Numbered from the stretch's first letter, positions 33,586 through 42,512 are shown. The stretch: 64,000 bases of DNA from Saccharopolyspora indica (GCF_027853965.1 NZ_JAQGLB010000024.1:1-64000); one strand, 5' to 3'. Notes: a model not told the origin generated them from the sequence alone. A program made the numbers and translations.

Positions 33586-34689
33586 ATGACTGAAGCGCTG
33601 TCTTTCACCCGGACCACCAACTCGCAACCGGCCAGCGACGAGCGCCGCGCAGAGGTACTGGCCAACCCGGGGTTCGGACGGCACTTCACCGATCACATGG
33701 TGACGATCCGCTGGACCGACGACCGCGGCTGGCACGACGCCCGCGTCGAGCCCTACCACTCGCTCGAGCTCGACCCCGCGACCTCCGTCCTGCACTACGC
33801 GCAGGCGATCTTCGAGGGCCTCAAGGCCTATCGCCAGCCCGACGGTTCGATCGCGGCGTTCCGGCCGGACGCCAACGCGCGGCGGTTCCAGGACTCCGCG
33901 AAGCGGATCGCGATGGCCGAGCTGCCGGAGGAGCTGTTCGTCGAGTCGTTGCGCGAGCTGATCGCGGTCGACGAGGCCTGGGTGCCCAGCGCGGCGGAGA
34001 GCTCGCTCTACCTGCGGCCGTTCATGATCTCCACCGAGGTCGGCCTGGGCGTCAACAGCCCGGCCAACGCCTACCTGTACGCGGTGATCGCCTCGCCGTC
34101 CGGCTCGTACTTCGCCGGCGGCATCAAGCCGGTCACCGTGTGGCTGAGCCACGAGTACGTGCGCGCCGCCCCCGGTGGCACCGGTGCGGCCAAGTTCGCG
34201 GGCAACTACGCCGCGTCCTTCGCCGCGCAGGCCGAGGCCGTGAAGCAGGGCTGCGACCAGGTCGTCTGGCTCGACGCGTGCGAGCGGCACGTGGTCGAGG
34301 AGATGGGCGGCATGAACCTGTTCTTCGTGCTGGGCTCCGGCGCCGACGCGCGCCTGGTGACCCCGGAGCTCAGCGGCAGCCTGCTGCCCGGCGTGACCCG
34401 CTCGTCGCTGCTGGAGCTGGGCCGCGAGCTCGGCATGCAGGTCGAGGAGCGCAAGTTCACGGTGGAGGAGTGGGAGAAGAAGGCCACGACCGGTGAGCTC
34501 ACCGAGGTTTTCGCCTGCGGCACCGCGGCGGTGATCACCCCGGTCGGGCACGTCAAGCACCGCGACGGCGAGTTCGCCATCGCGGACGGCCAGCCGGGCA
34601 AGGTCACGATGCAGCTCCGCGAGCGCCTGACCGGAATCCAGCACGGCACGGTCGCCGACACCCACGGCTGGATGACCAAGCTCAGCTGA
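33586..34689 (+). CDS. ilvE: Branched-chain amino acid aminotransferase
   Basis: A 367-residue class IV PLP aminotransferase that makes or degrades leucine, isoleucine and valine with glutamate as amino donor. The PLP lysine is Lys203 in GTGAAKFAGNYA. Other motifs are HYAQAIFEGLKAYR near 64-77, VVWLDACERHVVEEMGGMN near 226-244 and GTAAVITPVG. The frame is open 34 codons further upstream, but the ATG at 33586 directly follows a -10 box. Convergent with cobS, with palindrome copy D between. Confidence 0.96.
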   Translation: MTEALSFTRTTNSQPASDERRAEVLANPGFGRHFTDHMVTIRWTDDRGWHDARVEPYHSLELDPATSVLHYAQAIFEGLKAYRQPDGSIAAFRPDANARRFQDSAKRIAMAELPEELFVESLRELIAVDEAWVPSAAESSLYLRPFMISTEVGLGVNSPANAYLYAVIASPSGSYFAGGIKPVTVWLSHEYVRAAPGGTGAAKFAGNYAASFAAQAEAVKQGCDQVVWLDACERHVVEEMGGMNLFFVLGSGADARLVTPELSGSLLPGVTRSSLLELGRELGMQVEERKFTVEEWEKKATTGELTEVFACGTAAVITPVGHVKHRDGEFAIADGQPGKVTMQLRERLTGIQHGTVADTHGWMTKLS

Positions 34690-34762
34690 TTCACGGCTCC
34701 GGGTCGAGGCGTGTGGCCTCACCGCTGCTGCTTCGGCCCGGCGATCGTTTGTGCAGTCCATG

Positions 34763-34810
34763 GCCCGTGAGTGTTTTGGGGTGCCATAGCGCCCCAAAAC
34801 ACTCACGGGC
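34763..34810. repeat. Dispersed palindromic element, copy D (between ilvE and cobS)
   Basis: Perfect 19-bp arms GCCCGTGAGTGTTTTGGGG (34763-34781) and complement (34792-34810) around loop TGCCATAGCG. It separates two convergent genes and would serve both as terminator. Confidence 0.9.
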
Positions 34811-34864
34811 TTTTGCAGGCTGAACGGGTTGTGACGGCGTAGCGATCGGTCCTGCTTCGGCGGC

Positions 34865-35599
34865 TCAAGCGAGGGCCGCGCCGATGAGGACGATCGTGGT
34901 GGCCAGTTCGGAGGCTGCTCCGAGGACGTCTCCGGTGATTCCGCCGAAGCGGCGGCGGACGTGGTGGGTGAAGGCCAGCAGCAGCGCGGCGGCCACTGCT
35001 ACCGCGATTGCCGTGCGCCAGTCGACTGCGACGGCCGCCACCGCGAAGAGCACCAGCCACCAGGCCGCCACCAGCCAGGTCGGCTGGCTGCCCGCGACCA
35101 GGGCGCCCATGCCCTCCGGGCGGGCGGGTGGCACGCCGCGGCGGCAGCACAGGACGAAGCCCGCGCGGCCGACCGCGCAGGCCAGGACCACCACCAGCGG
35201 GTTGGCCGACAGCTCGGCGAGGCTGACCGCCTGGACGCCCAGCACGAGGATCAGCGCGACCACCGCGAACGGCCCCGCACCGCCGTCGCGCATCACGCTC
35301 AGCGCGCGCTCCGGCGGCCCGTAGCAGCCGAGGCCGTCCACCGAATCGGCCAGCCCGTCCACGTGCATGCCCCTGGTGACCAGCACCAGCACCGCCACGG
35401 TCAGCAGTCCGGCCAGCAGCGGCGGTGCGCCGAGCTCGGTCAGCCCCCACAGCGCGAAGGCGCCGCACCCGCCCACCAGCGCGCCGACAAGGGGAGCGAA
35501 CGCGATCGCCTGCTTGCAGGTGGCGTCGTCGACGCGCCGCGCCGGGACCGGCAGCACGCTCAGCCACGAGACGGACAGGCGCAGGCCGTCCAGGGTCAC
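34865..35599 (-). CDS. cobS: Adenosylcobinamide-GDP ribazoletransferase
   Basis: A 244-residue polytopic membrane protein that joins adenosylcobinamide-GDP to alpha-ribazole, the last assembly step of cobalamin. Family motifs are RGMHVDGLADSVDGLGCYG near 79-97 and RDGGAGPFAVVALILVL near 107-123, followed by several hydrophobic helices. The GTG start at 35599 overlaps the cobT stop (GTGA), which means tight coupling. Three cob genes in a row (cobU, cobT, cobS) run on this strand, the nucleotide-loop assembly part of the pathway only. Confidence 0.93.
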   Translation of the reverse strand: MTLDGLRLSVSWLSVLPVPARRVDDATCKQAIAFAPLVGALVGGCGAFALWGLTELGAPPLLAGLLTVAVLVLVTRGMHVDGLADSVDGLGCYGPPERALSVMRDGGAGPFAVVALILVLGVQAVSLAELSANPLVVVLACAVGRAGFVLCCRRGVPPARPEGMGALVAGSQPTWLVAAWWLVLFAVAAVAVDWRTAIAVAVAAALLLAFTHHVRRRFGGITGDVLGAASELATTIVLIGAALA

Positions 35600-36675
35600 G
35601 ACTTCGCGGCCTCGGCTTCGGTCGGGCCGCCGACACCGGCTTCGCCGAAGGTCGCCATCTCGCCGAGCACCCGCGTCGCGGCGGTCAGGATCGGCAGCGC
35701 CGTCAGCGCGCCGGAGCCCTCCCCGAGCCGCATCCCCAGGTCGAGCACCGGGGTCAGGTCGAGGTGTTCGAGCACCAGCGGCCCACCCGGCTCCGCCGAG
35801 CGGTGCCCGGCCAGCCACCACTGCCGCGCTCCCGGCGCGAGCTCCTCGGCGACCAGCGCCGCCGCGCCCACCACGACCCCGTCCAGCAGCACGGGCGTGC
35901 GGCGGACGGCGGCCTGGGCGAGGAACCCGGTCAGCGCGGCGATGTCGGCGCCGGAGGAGGTGCGCAGCAGCGCCACCGGGTCGTCCAGCACCTTGCGGGC
36001 CCGGCGCAGCGCGTCGCGGATCGCGGCGGTCTTGCGCATCCAGGCGTTGTCGTCGATGCCGGTGCCGCGGCCGACGACCGCCACCGGCTCGGTGCCGGTG
36101 AGCACCGAGATCAGCACCGCGGCCGGGGTGGTGTTGCCGATCCCCATGTCCCCGGCGATGAGCAGGTCGGAGCCGGAGTCGATCTCCTCGTCGGCGATGG
36201 TCCGCCCGGCGTTGATGGCGGCCCGCACCTCGGCGTCGGTGAGCGCGTCCTCGCGGTCGATGGCGCCGGAGGAGCGCCGCACCTTGTGCGCGCTGACCAC
36301 CGGCGGCGTGTCGGCGTTGACGGCCATGTCCACGACCCGCACGGTCGCCCCGGTGTTGGTGGCGAGCACGTTCACCGCCGCACCGCCGGCCAGGAAGTTC
36401 GAGACCATCTGCCCGGTCACCTCGCTGGGGTAGGCGGACACGCCGTGCCCCGCGATGCCGTGGTCACCGGCGAAGACGACCACTCGCGGCCGGGAGAACG
36501 GCCGGGGCGGGCACTGGCCCTGCCGGGCGGCGACCCAGACGCCGAGCTCCTCCAGCCGGCCCAGCGAGCCGGCCGGCTTGGTCAGCTGCTCGTGGCGGGC
36601 GACGGCCTGCCGCTGGGCCTGCTCGTCGGGGACCGGCACCGTCGGGAAGCTGATCTCGTTCTGGTCGGTGGACAA
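35596..36675 (-). CDS. cobT: Nicotinate-nucleotide-dimethylbenzimidazole phosphoribosyltransferase
   Basis: A 359-residue CobT that makes alpha-ribazole phosphate from 5,6-dimethylbenzimidazole and nicotinate mononucleotide. Seen are GSLGRLEELGVWVAA, FAGDHGIAGHGVSAYPSEVT, GDMGIGNTTPAAVL and GEGSGALTALPIL with the catalytic glutamate region. The TTG at 36675 was taken as start because GGAGG lies 5 nt before it and it gives the normal length; the long upstream extension of the frame overlaps cobU and is shadow. Confidence 0.93.
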   Translation of the reverse strand: MSTDQNEISFPTVPVPDEQAQRQAVARHEQLTKPAGSLGRLEELGVWVAARQGQCPPRPFSRPRVVVFAGDHGIAGHGVSAYPSEVTGQMVSNFLAGGAAVNVLATNTGATVRVVDMAVNADTPPVVSAHKVRRSSGAIDREDALTDAEVRAAINAGRTIADEEIDSGSDLLIAGDMGIGNTTPAAVLISVLTGTEPVAVVGRGTGIDDNAWMRKTAAIRDALRRARKVLDDPVALLRTSSGADIAALTGFLAQAAVRRTPVLLDGVVVGAAALVAEELAPGARQWWLAGHRSAEPGGPLVLEHLDLTPVLDLGMRLGEGSGALTALPILTAATRVLGEMATFGEAGVGGPTEAEAAKS

Positions 36676-36694
36676 GCGAACCTCCGTGTCGATT

Positions 36695-37237
36695 TCAGCG
36701 CAGTCGGAGCGGCAGACCGGCGACGAGCAGGACGACCTCGTCGCACACCTCGGCCAACCGGGCGTTGAGCACTCCGAGCTCGTCCCGGAACAGCCTTCCA
36801 GACCGGGTGGCCGGAACGATGCCCAGGCCGACCTCGGCGGAGACGACGACCAACCGCCCGGCGCAGCCCACGACGGCATCGACGAGCTCAGCGCGACGGG
36901 CGGCGACGACCTCCAGCGCACCGGCGTCCCGCTCCCAGGCACCGGCGTCGTCGAGCACCCCGGTCAACCAGGTGGCGAGGTCGTCCACCAGCACCGACGC
37001 CCCGGCTGGAACCTCGCCCAGCGCCCGGCACAGCGAACCGGTGTCCGGTGCTTCGGTGGTCTGCCAGCTGCCCGGCCGCCGGGCGACGTGAGCGGCGATC
37101 CGCTCGTCCCACTCGCGATCACCGGCGACCCGCCGGGCGGTGGCCACGTAGGTGACCGCCGCATCGGCGTCGACCAGCCCTTCGGCGTGCGCGGACTTCC
37201 CGGAACGCGCCCCACCGAGCACCAACGTGCGCACCAC
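36695..37237 (-). CDS. cobU: Adenosylcobinamide kinase/guanylyltransferase
   Basis: A 180-residue bifunctional CobU that phosphorylates adenosylcobinamide and then adds GMP. The P-loop GGARSGKS is at residues 8-15, followed by TYVATARRVAGDREWDERIAAH with the guanylylation histidine region, and a C-terminal VSAEVGLGIVPATRSGRLFRDELG motif. The start is GTG with GGAG 6 nt upstream. It is followed 19 nt later by cobT on the same strand. A DUF3043 gene ends 9 nt... upstream on the same strand, so all four genes may form one unit. Confidence 0.93.
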   Translation of the reverse strand: MVRTLVLGGARSGKSAHAEGLVDADAAVTYVATARRVAGDREWDERIAAHVARRPGSWQTTEAPDTGSLCRALGEVPAGASVLVDDLATWLTGVLDDAGAWERDAGALEVVAARRAELVDAVVGCAGRLVVVSAEVGLGIVPATRSGRLFRDELGVLNARLAEVCDEVVLLVAGLPLRLR

Positions 37238-37246
37238 CGGCTCCGA

Positions 37247-37885
37247 TCAGCCGATCTTGGCGGCGTCCTTGGGGGTGTAGCGGGGGCGGGGGACGCGGAG
37301 CTTGCGGATCTGCATCGCGCGGGTGAAGGCGTACCAGCCCAGGGAGAACGACCTGTCCTGGGCGTCCGGGTACTTCGCGCGGACCCGCTTGTTGATGTAG
37401 CGGCCCAGCAGGGTGCCCTCGACGATCATCATCACCAGCAGGGCCATGCAGAACAGGGTCGCGTACTGCTGGACCACCAGGTTCTGCGACAGGGTGCTGA
37501 CGAAGACCACCAGCACCAGCGGCATGAACAGGCCCATCAGGTGGCGGCGGGTGTCGACCAGGTCGCGGACGTAGGCGCGCACCGGGCCCTTGTCGCGGGG
37601 CATCAGGTAGCGGTCATCGCCCTGCATCATCCGCTCGCGGCGCTCTTTGGCCGCGTTGCGCCGCTCCTCCTTGTTGCCGCGGGCGCGCTTGACCGCTTCG
37701 CGCTGCGTCTTCGGCGGCGGCGGGACCGGGCCGCGGCGCTTGCCCTCGGCGTCCCGGCGCTTCGGGGTGGGACGGCCCTTCTTGGGCGTGTGGTTGGGGG
37801 CGTGCTCCGCCGCGAGCTGGGCAGTCTCGTTCTCGGACTCCGGGCTGGCGGCCTGCTCGGTGCTGCTGCGGCGAAGGAACCTCAC
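37247..37885 (-). CDS. DUF3043 family membrane protein
   Basis: A 212-residue conserved actinobacterial membrane protein (mycobacterial Rv2206 family). A long charged N-terminus (about 100 residues rich in Lys, Arg and Pro, with KKGRPTPKRRDAEGKRRG) precedes two hydrophobic helices (GLFMPLVLVVFVSTLSQNLV and YATLFCMALLVMMIVEGTLL) and a basic tail that contains RAKYPDAQDRSFSLGWYAF. Function is unknown. The GTG start at 37885 follows a TACCCT -10 box by 6 nt. It lies upstream of the cob genes and is divergent from erpA, as in related genomes. Confidence 0.88.
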   Translation of the reverse strand: MRFLRRSSTEQAASPESENETAQLAAEHAPNHTPKKGRPTPKRRDAEGKRRGPVPPPPKTQREAVKRARGNKEERRNAAKERRERMMQGDDRYLMPRDKGPVRAYVRDLVDTRRHLMGLFMPLVLVVFVSTLSQNLVVQQYATLFCMALLVMMIVEGTLLGRYINKRVRAKYPDAQDRSFSLGWYAFTRAMQIRKLRVPRPRYTPKDAAKIG

Positions 37886-37891
37886 TCCAAC

Positions 37892-37897
37892 AGGGTA
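37892..37897 (-). promoter_or_regulatory. -10 box TACCCT, leaderless DUF3043 transcript
   Basis: On the minus strand TACCCT lies 6 nt before the GTG start (37885). Confidence 0.55.
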
Positions 37898-38132
37898 TTC
37901 GACGCCACTCCCGTCGCTGCAGCAGACCGGGCGGAAAAGCCGCAACCGGGCACGTTCCGGCTGGCGGGGCGGCCGGTGAGCTCCACGGCACATCACACCA
38001 GCTCCGCGTGCGGCTGTGCCACCATGGACGTTGGAGCACACGTCCCCGGGTCCGCCCGCGGGAATAGGCCGGTCCGGCAGGTGGTTGCACCACAGGCCGG
38101 AATCGGATGAGCGAGACCTCAAGGGAGAGTCC

Positions 38133-38498
38133 ATGACCGCCCCGAACACCACGACCGAGACCGAGGCGCCCGCGCACGGTGTCACGTTGACCGACGCGGC
38201 GGCCCAGAAGGCCAAGGCCCTGCTGGACCAGGAGGGCCGCGACGACATGCACCTGCGCATCGCCGTCCAGCCGGGTGGCTGCGCGGGGTTGCGCTACCAG
38301 CTGTTCTTCGACGAGCGCACCCTGGACGGTGACGCGCGGCGGGACTTCGAGGGCCTGGGCGTCGTCGTCGACCGGATGAGCGCGCCGTACCTGCAGGGCG
38401 CGACGATCGACTTCGTCGACTCCATCGAGAAGCAGGGCTTCACCATCGACAACCCCAACGCGGGCGGGTCGTGCGCCTGCGGCGACTCGTTCCACTGA
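38133..38498 (+). CDS. erpA: Iron-sulfur cluster insertion protein (ErpA/HesB family)
   Basis: A 121-residue A-type iron-sulfur carrier. The three cluster-binding cysteines are Cys50 (QPGGCAGLRY), Cys114 and Cys116 (GGSCACGDSF). It would deliver clusters to apo-enzymes, with LipA a plausible client. A short unconserved N-terminal tail of about 15 residues precedes the domain. The ATG at 38133 has AAGGGAGAG upstream. The divergent promoter region with the DUF3043 gene is about 250 bp. Confidence 0.93.
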   Translation: MTAPNTTTETEAPAHGVTLTDAAAQKAKALLDQEGRDDMHLRIAVQPGGCAGLRYQLFFDERTLDGDARRDFEGLGVVVDRMSAPYLQGATIDFVDSIEKQGFTIDNPNAGGSCACGDSFH

Positions 38499-38519
38499 CC
38501 AGGCGAGCCGATCTGGCAC

Positions 38520-38549
38520 GAGGCCGGTACCCCTCGGGGTGCCGGCCTC
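38520..38549. terminator. Bidirectional terminator between erpA and tetR-type genes
   Basis: Arms GAGGCCGGTACCCC and GGGGTGCCGGCCTC (38520-38533, 38536-38549; one mismatch) with a 2-nt centre, between convergent stops. Confidence 0.75.
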
Positions 38550-39156
38550 AGTCGTGCGCGGGGTCCGGGATGCCCCGGACGTAGGCCTGCACCGCTTCGC
38601 GGAAGGCGGTGCGGTCGACCTCGGCCGGTTCGGTGGCGCGGATCGCGGTGCGCAGGGTCGGGAAGTCGTCGCCGAGCGGTTGGTCGAAGGCCGGTGAGAA
38701 CGGCGCGAGGATCGAGCCGAGGACCACGTAGTCGATGCCGAGCACCACGCGCAGTGCCGCCGCCGGTCCCATGCCCGCCTCGACGAGCATCGCGATGACG
38801 TCCTCGTAGGCCTGGCGGGACTCGGTGATGGTCACCGCGCGGCGGGCGATGATCCCCACCGCGTTGGGGTGCTCGGCGAAGGCCGCGTGGTAGGTGCGGG
38901 CCCAGTCCAGCAGGCCGGCCCGCCAGTCCGAGGGGTGCAGGTCCAGGGCGGGCATGTCCGCGGTGATGATCTCGGTGATCAGTTCGAGGATGTCGTCCTT
39001 GCCGTCGACGTGCGAGTACAGCGACGGTGCTCGCACGCCGAGCCTGGCCGCGATGCGCCGGACGGTCAGCGCTTCGGCGCCTTCTTCGTCGACGACCGCG
39101 AGCGCGGCCAGCCCGATGTCGTGCCTCGTCAGCGAGCCGCGCCTGGTCGGGGTCAC
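38548..39156 (-). CDS. TetR family regulator, divergent from permease
   Basis: A 202-residue TetR-type protein. The N-terminal DNA-binding part contains IGLAALAVVDEEGAEALTVR and RIAARLGVRAPSLYSHVDGK, and the C-terminal part resembles the TetR_C_11/TipA-like ligand domain. The GTG at 39156 has GGAGG 7 nt upstream; the longer frame is not supported. The region between it and the divergent permease holds a 15-bp palindrome CCTAACT-T-AGTTAGG and a lone half-site, so it likely represses the permease-amidohydrolase pair. The inducer is probably an amide or amine handled by those genes (inference). Confidence 0.9.
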   Translation of the reverse strand: MTPTRRGSLTRHDIGLAALAVVDEEGAEALTVRRIAARLGVRAPSLYSHVDGKDDILELITEIITADMPALDLHPSDWRAGLLDWARTYHAAFAEHPNAVGIIARRAVTITESRQAYEDVIAMLVEAGMGPAAALRVVLGIDYVVLGSILAPFSPAFDQPLGDDFPTLRTAIRATEPAEVDRTAFREAVQAYVRGIPDPAHD

Positions 39157-39236
39157 CGGTCCTCCTCCGTGATCGTGGACGCGACCCATTGTTCCCGGGG
39201 GCTTCCCTAACTCCCGTCGGCGGCCTACAGTCCCAG

Positions 39237-39251
39237 CCTAACTTAGTTAGG
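39237..39251. promoter_or_regulatory. TetR operator palindrome
   Basis: Perfect CCTAACT-T-AGTTAGG, with another half-site CCTAACT at 39206-39212. A TAGGTT -10-like box (39248-39253) for the permease overlaps the right arm. Confidence 0.65.
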
Positions 39252-39279
39252 TTGAGCCCGTCCAAAGGAGGACGCAGGC

Positions 39280-40782
39280 ATGAAGACCCCGGCTACCAGG
39301 AACGATTCGGACACCGACGAGGATTCGGCGCGGCTGCGCGAACTCGGCTACGAGCCCGAGCTGAAGCGCGGACTGGGCGTGCTCGGCAACGTCACGATGG
39401 GCTTCGCGACCATCTCCCCGGTCGTGGGGCTCTACGCGGTGGTGCTGGTCGGCGCGACGATCGCCGGGCCCCGGTGGGTGTGGGCGCTGCCGGTCTGCCT
39501 GCTCGGGCAGTGCCTGCTGCTGGCGCTCTACTCCGAGCTCTCCTCGGAGTTCCCGATCTCGGGCGGCGCGTACCAGTGGACCCGGCGGCTGGTCGGCCCG
39601 TCCTACGCCTGGTTCACCGGCTGGATCTCGCTGTGCTCCAGCCTGCTGGCCAACACCACGATCGCCTACCTGTCCGCGCCGTGGGTCTTCACCCTCGTCG
39701 GCGTCACCCCGACGCCGAACCAGCTGGTCGTGGCGGCGGCGGCGTTCGTCGTGGTGTGCTCGCTGATCAACATGCTCGGGGTGGACGTGCTGCGCCGCGC
39801 GCTGGCGGTGGGCGTGGTGGCCGAGATCATCGCCTCGGTGCTGGTCGGCGTCGCGCTGCTGCTGGTGTTCCGGTCGCAGCCGTGGTCGATCCTGACCGAG
39901 AGCTTCGGCACCGAGGCGTTGTTCGGCGGTTCCGGGTTCGCCGCGTTCGTCGCGGCGGTGGCCGTCGGGGGCTGGGCGTTCATCGGCTTCGACGCCTGCG
40001 TGTCGACCTCGGAGGAGACCCGCAACGCCACCCGCCACGTGCCGAGGGCGATCTGGATCGCGCTGCTCAGCGTCGGCCTGCTGGTGATCCTCAACGCCTT
40101 CGCGGTGGTGCTCACCCACCCCGACCCGGCAGGCGTGGTGGCCGGGGCCGACGCCGATCCGGTGACGACCGCCGTCGTGACGTCCTTCGGCGACTGGTCG
40201 GCCAAGCCCTTCGTCGTCGTGGTCATCATCGCGTTCCTGGCGTGCGGGCTGGCCGCGCAGGGATCGACGGCGCGAGCGCTGTACTCGGTCGCGCGCGACG
40301 ACGTGCTCCCGATGTCGAAGTTCCTGCGGACGGTGAGCCGGAAGAACCAGGCGCCGATCGGCGGTGCGATCGCGGTGACCGCGGTGGCCTGCGCCGGGCT
40401 GCTGCTGGCGTTGGACACCGCCGCCATCGGCAGCGTCATCACCTTCGGCACCTCCGCCTTCTACCTGACCTTCCTGCTGGTCGCCTTCGCCGCTCTGGTG
40501 GCGCGGCTGCGCGGGACGTGGGTGCCGGGCGGGCACGTCCAGCTGGGTCGGCCGGGCACCGCGCTGAACGTCGGTGCGGTGCTGTGGCTGGCGTTCGAGT
40601 TCGTCAACATCACCTGGCCCCGCGCGCTGCTCGCGCCGGTGGACGCCCCTTGGTACCAGGTGTGGGCCGCGCCGCTGGGCACCGCGCTGATCATCCTCGT
40701 CGGACTCGTCTACTTCGTGGCGGCCAAGCCCCGCGACCGGGTCGTCGGAAGCAGTTCCTTCGCAGATCGGAGTGCACAGTGA
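39280..40782 (+). CDS. APC-family amino acid/amine permease
   Basis: A 500-residue permease of the amino acid-polyamine-organocation family with about 12 membrane helices. Signature regions are GFATISPVVGLYAVVLVGAT near 46-65, SELSSEFPISGGAYQWTRRL near 86-105 (the SGG-type helix-break motif) and ALYSVARDDVLPMSKFL. It resembles GABA, choline or amine uptake systems. The SD AAAGGAGG precedes the ATG. The GTG of the following amidohydrolase overlaps its TGA, so uptake and hydrolysis are made together. A TetR operator lies 29 nt upstream. Confidence 0.9.
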   Translation: MKTPATRNDSDTDEDSARLRELGYEPELKRGLGVLGNVTMGFATISPVVGLYAVVLVGATIAGPRWVWALPVCLLGQCLLLALYSELSSEFPISGGAYQWTRRLVGPSYAWFTGWISLCSSLLANTTIAYLSAPWVFTLVGVTPTPNQLVVAAAAFVVVCSLINMLGVDVLRRALAVGVVAEIIASVLVGVALLLVFRSQPWSILTESFGTEALFGGSGFAAFVAAVAVGGWAFIGFDACVSTSEETRNATRHVPRAIWIALLSVGLLVILNAFAVVLTHPDPAGVVAGADADPVTTAVVTSFGDWSAKPFVVVVIIAFLACGLAAQGSTARALYSVARDDVLPMSKFLRTVSRKNQAPIGGAIAVTAVACAGLLLALDTAAIGSVITFGTSAFYLTFLLVAFAALVARLRGTWVPGGHVQLGRPGTALNVGAVLWLAFEFVNITWPRALLAPVDAPWYQVWAAPLGTALIILVGLVYFVAAKPRDRVVGSSSFADRSAQ

Positions 40783-42377
40783 CCATTGCGGACCTCGTCA
40801 TCACCGGCGCGCGGGTGATCACCACGGACGGGCCTCCGGTGAGCGCGGTGGCGGTCCGGGACGGTCGCATCTGCGCGGTCGGCGACGACGCCGCCGAGCA
40901 GATCGGACGGCGGACCCGGGTGATCGACGGATCGGGGCGGACCGTCACCCCCGGCCTGGTCGATTCCCACCAGCACCCGGTGCACGGCGTCGCCGACATG
41001 CGCGGCATCGACCTGAAGGGCGTGGTGGACCTCGGCGAGCTCCAGGCGAAGCTGCGCGCGGAGAGCGCCCGCCTGGCCCGGGACGAGTGGCTGATCGGGT
41101 ACGGCTTGGAGTACAACGCCTTCCTGCCCGACTGGTTGCACCGCAAGCACATCGACGACGCCATCGGCGATCACCCGGCGATGTTGACGCTGATCGACGC
41201 GCACACCGCGCTGATGAACACCAGCGGACTGCGGCGGGCCGGGATCACCGGCCCGGTGGAGTTCGCCGACCGCTCGGAGGTGGTCGTCGACCCGGACGGC
41301 ACGCCCACCGGCGAGCTGCACGAGACCTCGGCGGTGCGGCTCGGCGACGCCGCGGTTCCCTCTCTGGAACTGGACGAGCTCGCGCGGCGTGTCGCCGACC
41401 TGCACCGCGCGCAGAACGCGGTCGGCATCACCGGTGCGCACATGCTGGACCTGGCGGTCTGGCCGGGCACCGACGAGCTGTTCGAGATGCTCGACGAGCG
41501 CGGCGAGCTGACCGTCCGGACGCTGGTCGCGCCGTGGTGCCTGCCGGGAACGGTCGACGACACGCTCGAGATCGTCCAGGACCTGCGCAACCGGCCCGGC
41601 CGGATGTGGCGAACCGGCGCGGTCAAGTTCTTCCTCGACGGGACCATCGACGGCGGCAGCGCGTGGCTGTGCCACCCGGACTCGCACGGCGCGGGCACCG
41701 TTCCGGTGTGGCGCGAGGAGCGGGCCTACGCGGAGGCCGTGCAGCGGGCGGTGGACCTGGGACTGCCGTGCTGGACGCACGCGATCGGCGACCAGGCGGT
41801 GTCCTTCGCGCTGGACACCTACGCCGCCGCCGGGCCCGTCGCCGGCGGCAGGCACCGCATCGAGCACGTCGAACTGCTCCAGGACGGCGACGTCACCAGG
41901 TTCGCCGAGCTGGACGTGGTGGCCTCCATGCAGCCGACGCACATGGACTGGACGCTGCCCGACCACACCGACAACTGGTCGACGCGCATCGGCGAGGAGC
42001 GCTGCGGCCGGGCCTGGCGCTACCGGGACGTCCTCGCCGCGGGCGGGCACGTCGCGCTCGGTTCCGACTGGCCGATCGCCGGGTACGACCCGCGGGAGAT
42101 CATGGCCGGAGCCCGGCTGCGCCGTCCGGTCGGCGAGCCGGACCGGGCGCCGGTGCTGCCGGAGCAGGCGCTCACCGCGCAGCAGGCGCTCGCCGGGTAC
42201 ACCACCGAAGCCGCGTACGGCGCGGGAGAGGAGCGGGTGTCCGGGCGGATCGAGGTCGGCATGCGAGCGGATCTGGTGGTGTTCGACGGAGATCCGCTGA
42301 CCTGCGCCCCGCAGGACCTGCCGGAACTCCCGGTGGTCTGCACGGTCGTGGACGGCCGGATCGTCCACGAAGCGTGA
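40779..42377 (+). CDS. Amidohydrolase family 3 (YtcJ/NfdA-like) metalloenzyme
   Basis: A 532-residue TIM-barrel amidohydrolase of the YtcJ/N-substituted-formamide-deformylase type. The first metal motif is DSHQHPVHG (His64, His66) after the GLVDS strand. HAIGDQAVSFALDTY, HRIEHVELLQDGD and GSDWPIAGYDPREIMAG supply the later ligands. It has the usual flanking beta-sandwich at both ends (TIADLVITGARVITTDGPP; RADLVVFDGDP). The GTG start overlaps the permease stop, and the much longer open frame upstream is shadow of the permease gene. Likely substrates are formamides, amides or ureas brought in by the permease. Confidence 0.9.
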   Translation: MTIADLVITGARVITTDGPPVSAVAVRDGRICAVGDDAAEQIGRRTRVIDGSGRTVTPGLVDSHQHPVHGVADMRGIDLKGVVDLGELQAKLRAESARLARDEWLIGYGLEYNAFLPDWLHRKHIDDAIGDHPAMLTLIDAHTALMNTSGLRRAGITGPVEFADRSEVVVDPDGTPTGELHETSAVRLGDAAVPSLELDELARRVADLHRAQNAVGITGAHMLDLAVWPGTDELFEMLDERGELTVRTLVAPWCLPGTVDDTLEIVQDLRNRPGRMWRTGAVKFFLDGTIDGGSAWLCHPDSHGAGTVPVWREERAYAEAVQRAVDLGLPCWTHAIGDQAVSFALDTYAAAGPVAGGRHRIEHVELLQDGDVTRFAELDVVASMQPTHMDWTLPDHTDNWSTRIGEERCGRAWRYRDVLAAGGHVALGSDWPIAGYDPREIMAGARLRRPVGEPDRAPVLPEQALTAQQALAGYTTEAAYGAGEERVSGRIEVGMRADLVVFDGDPLTCAPQDLPELPVVCTVVDGRIVHEA

Positions 42378-42397
42378 AACCTGTTTCCAGGCTCGTT

Positions 42398-42461
42398 CTG
42401 CGTGGCGGTGCGGGTTGCGAGGGTGGGCTGAGCGGCTGGCGCCGCTTCAAAGACGAAGGAC
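42398..42461. repeat. Deletion derivative of the dispersed inverted-repeat element
   Basis: CTGCGTGGCGGTGCGGGT (42398-42415) is joined directly to TGCGAGGGTGGGCTGAGCGG... GCTTCAAAGAC (to about 42455). Both ends match the larger element at 59347-59531 in reverse orientation, but the middle of about 110 bp is missing here. Confidence 0.7.
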
Positions 42462-42464
42462 CTC

Positions 42465-42508
42465 GGTGAGCGGCGATGGCGGTAAGGACGACCATCGCCG
42501 CTCACCGG
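42465..42508. terminator. Bidirectional terminator between amidohydrolase and S4 genes
   Basis: Perfect 16-bp arms CGGTGAGCGGCGATGG (42465-42480) and complement (42493-42508), 12-nt loop, between convergent genes. Confidence 0.8.
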
Positions 42509-42512
42509 CGGT

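Noticed and set aside
39027..40778. The part of a long frame upstream of the amidohydrolase
   Set aside because: It covers the APC permease in another frame; the real amidohydrolase starts at the GTG overlapping the permease stop.
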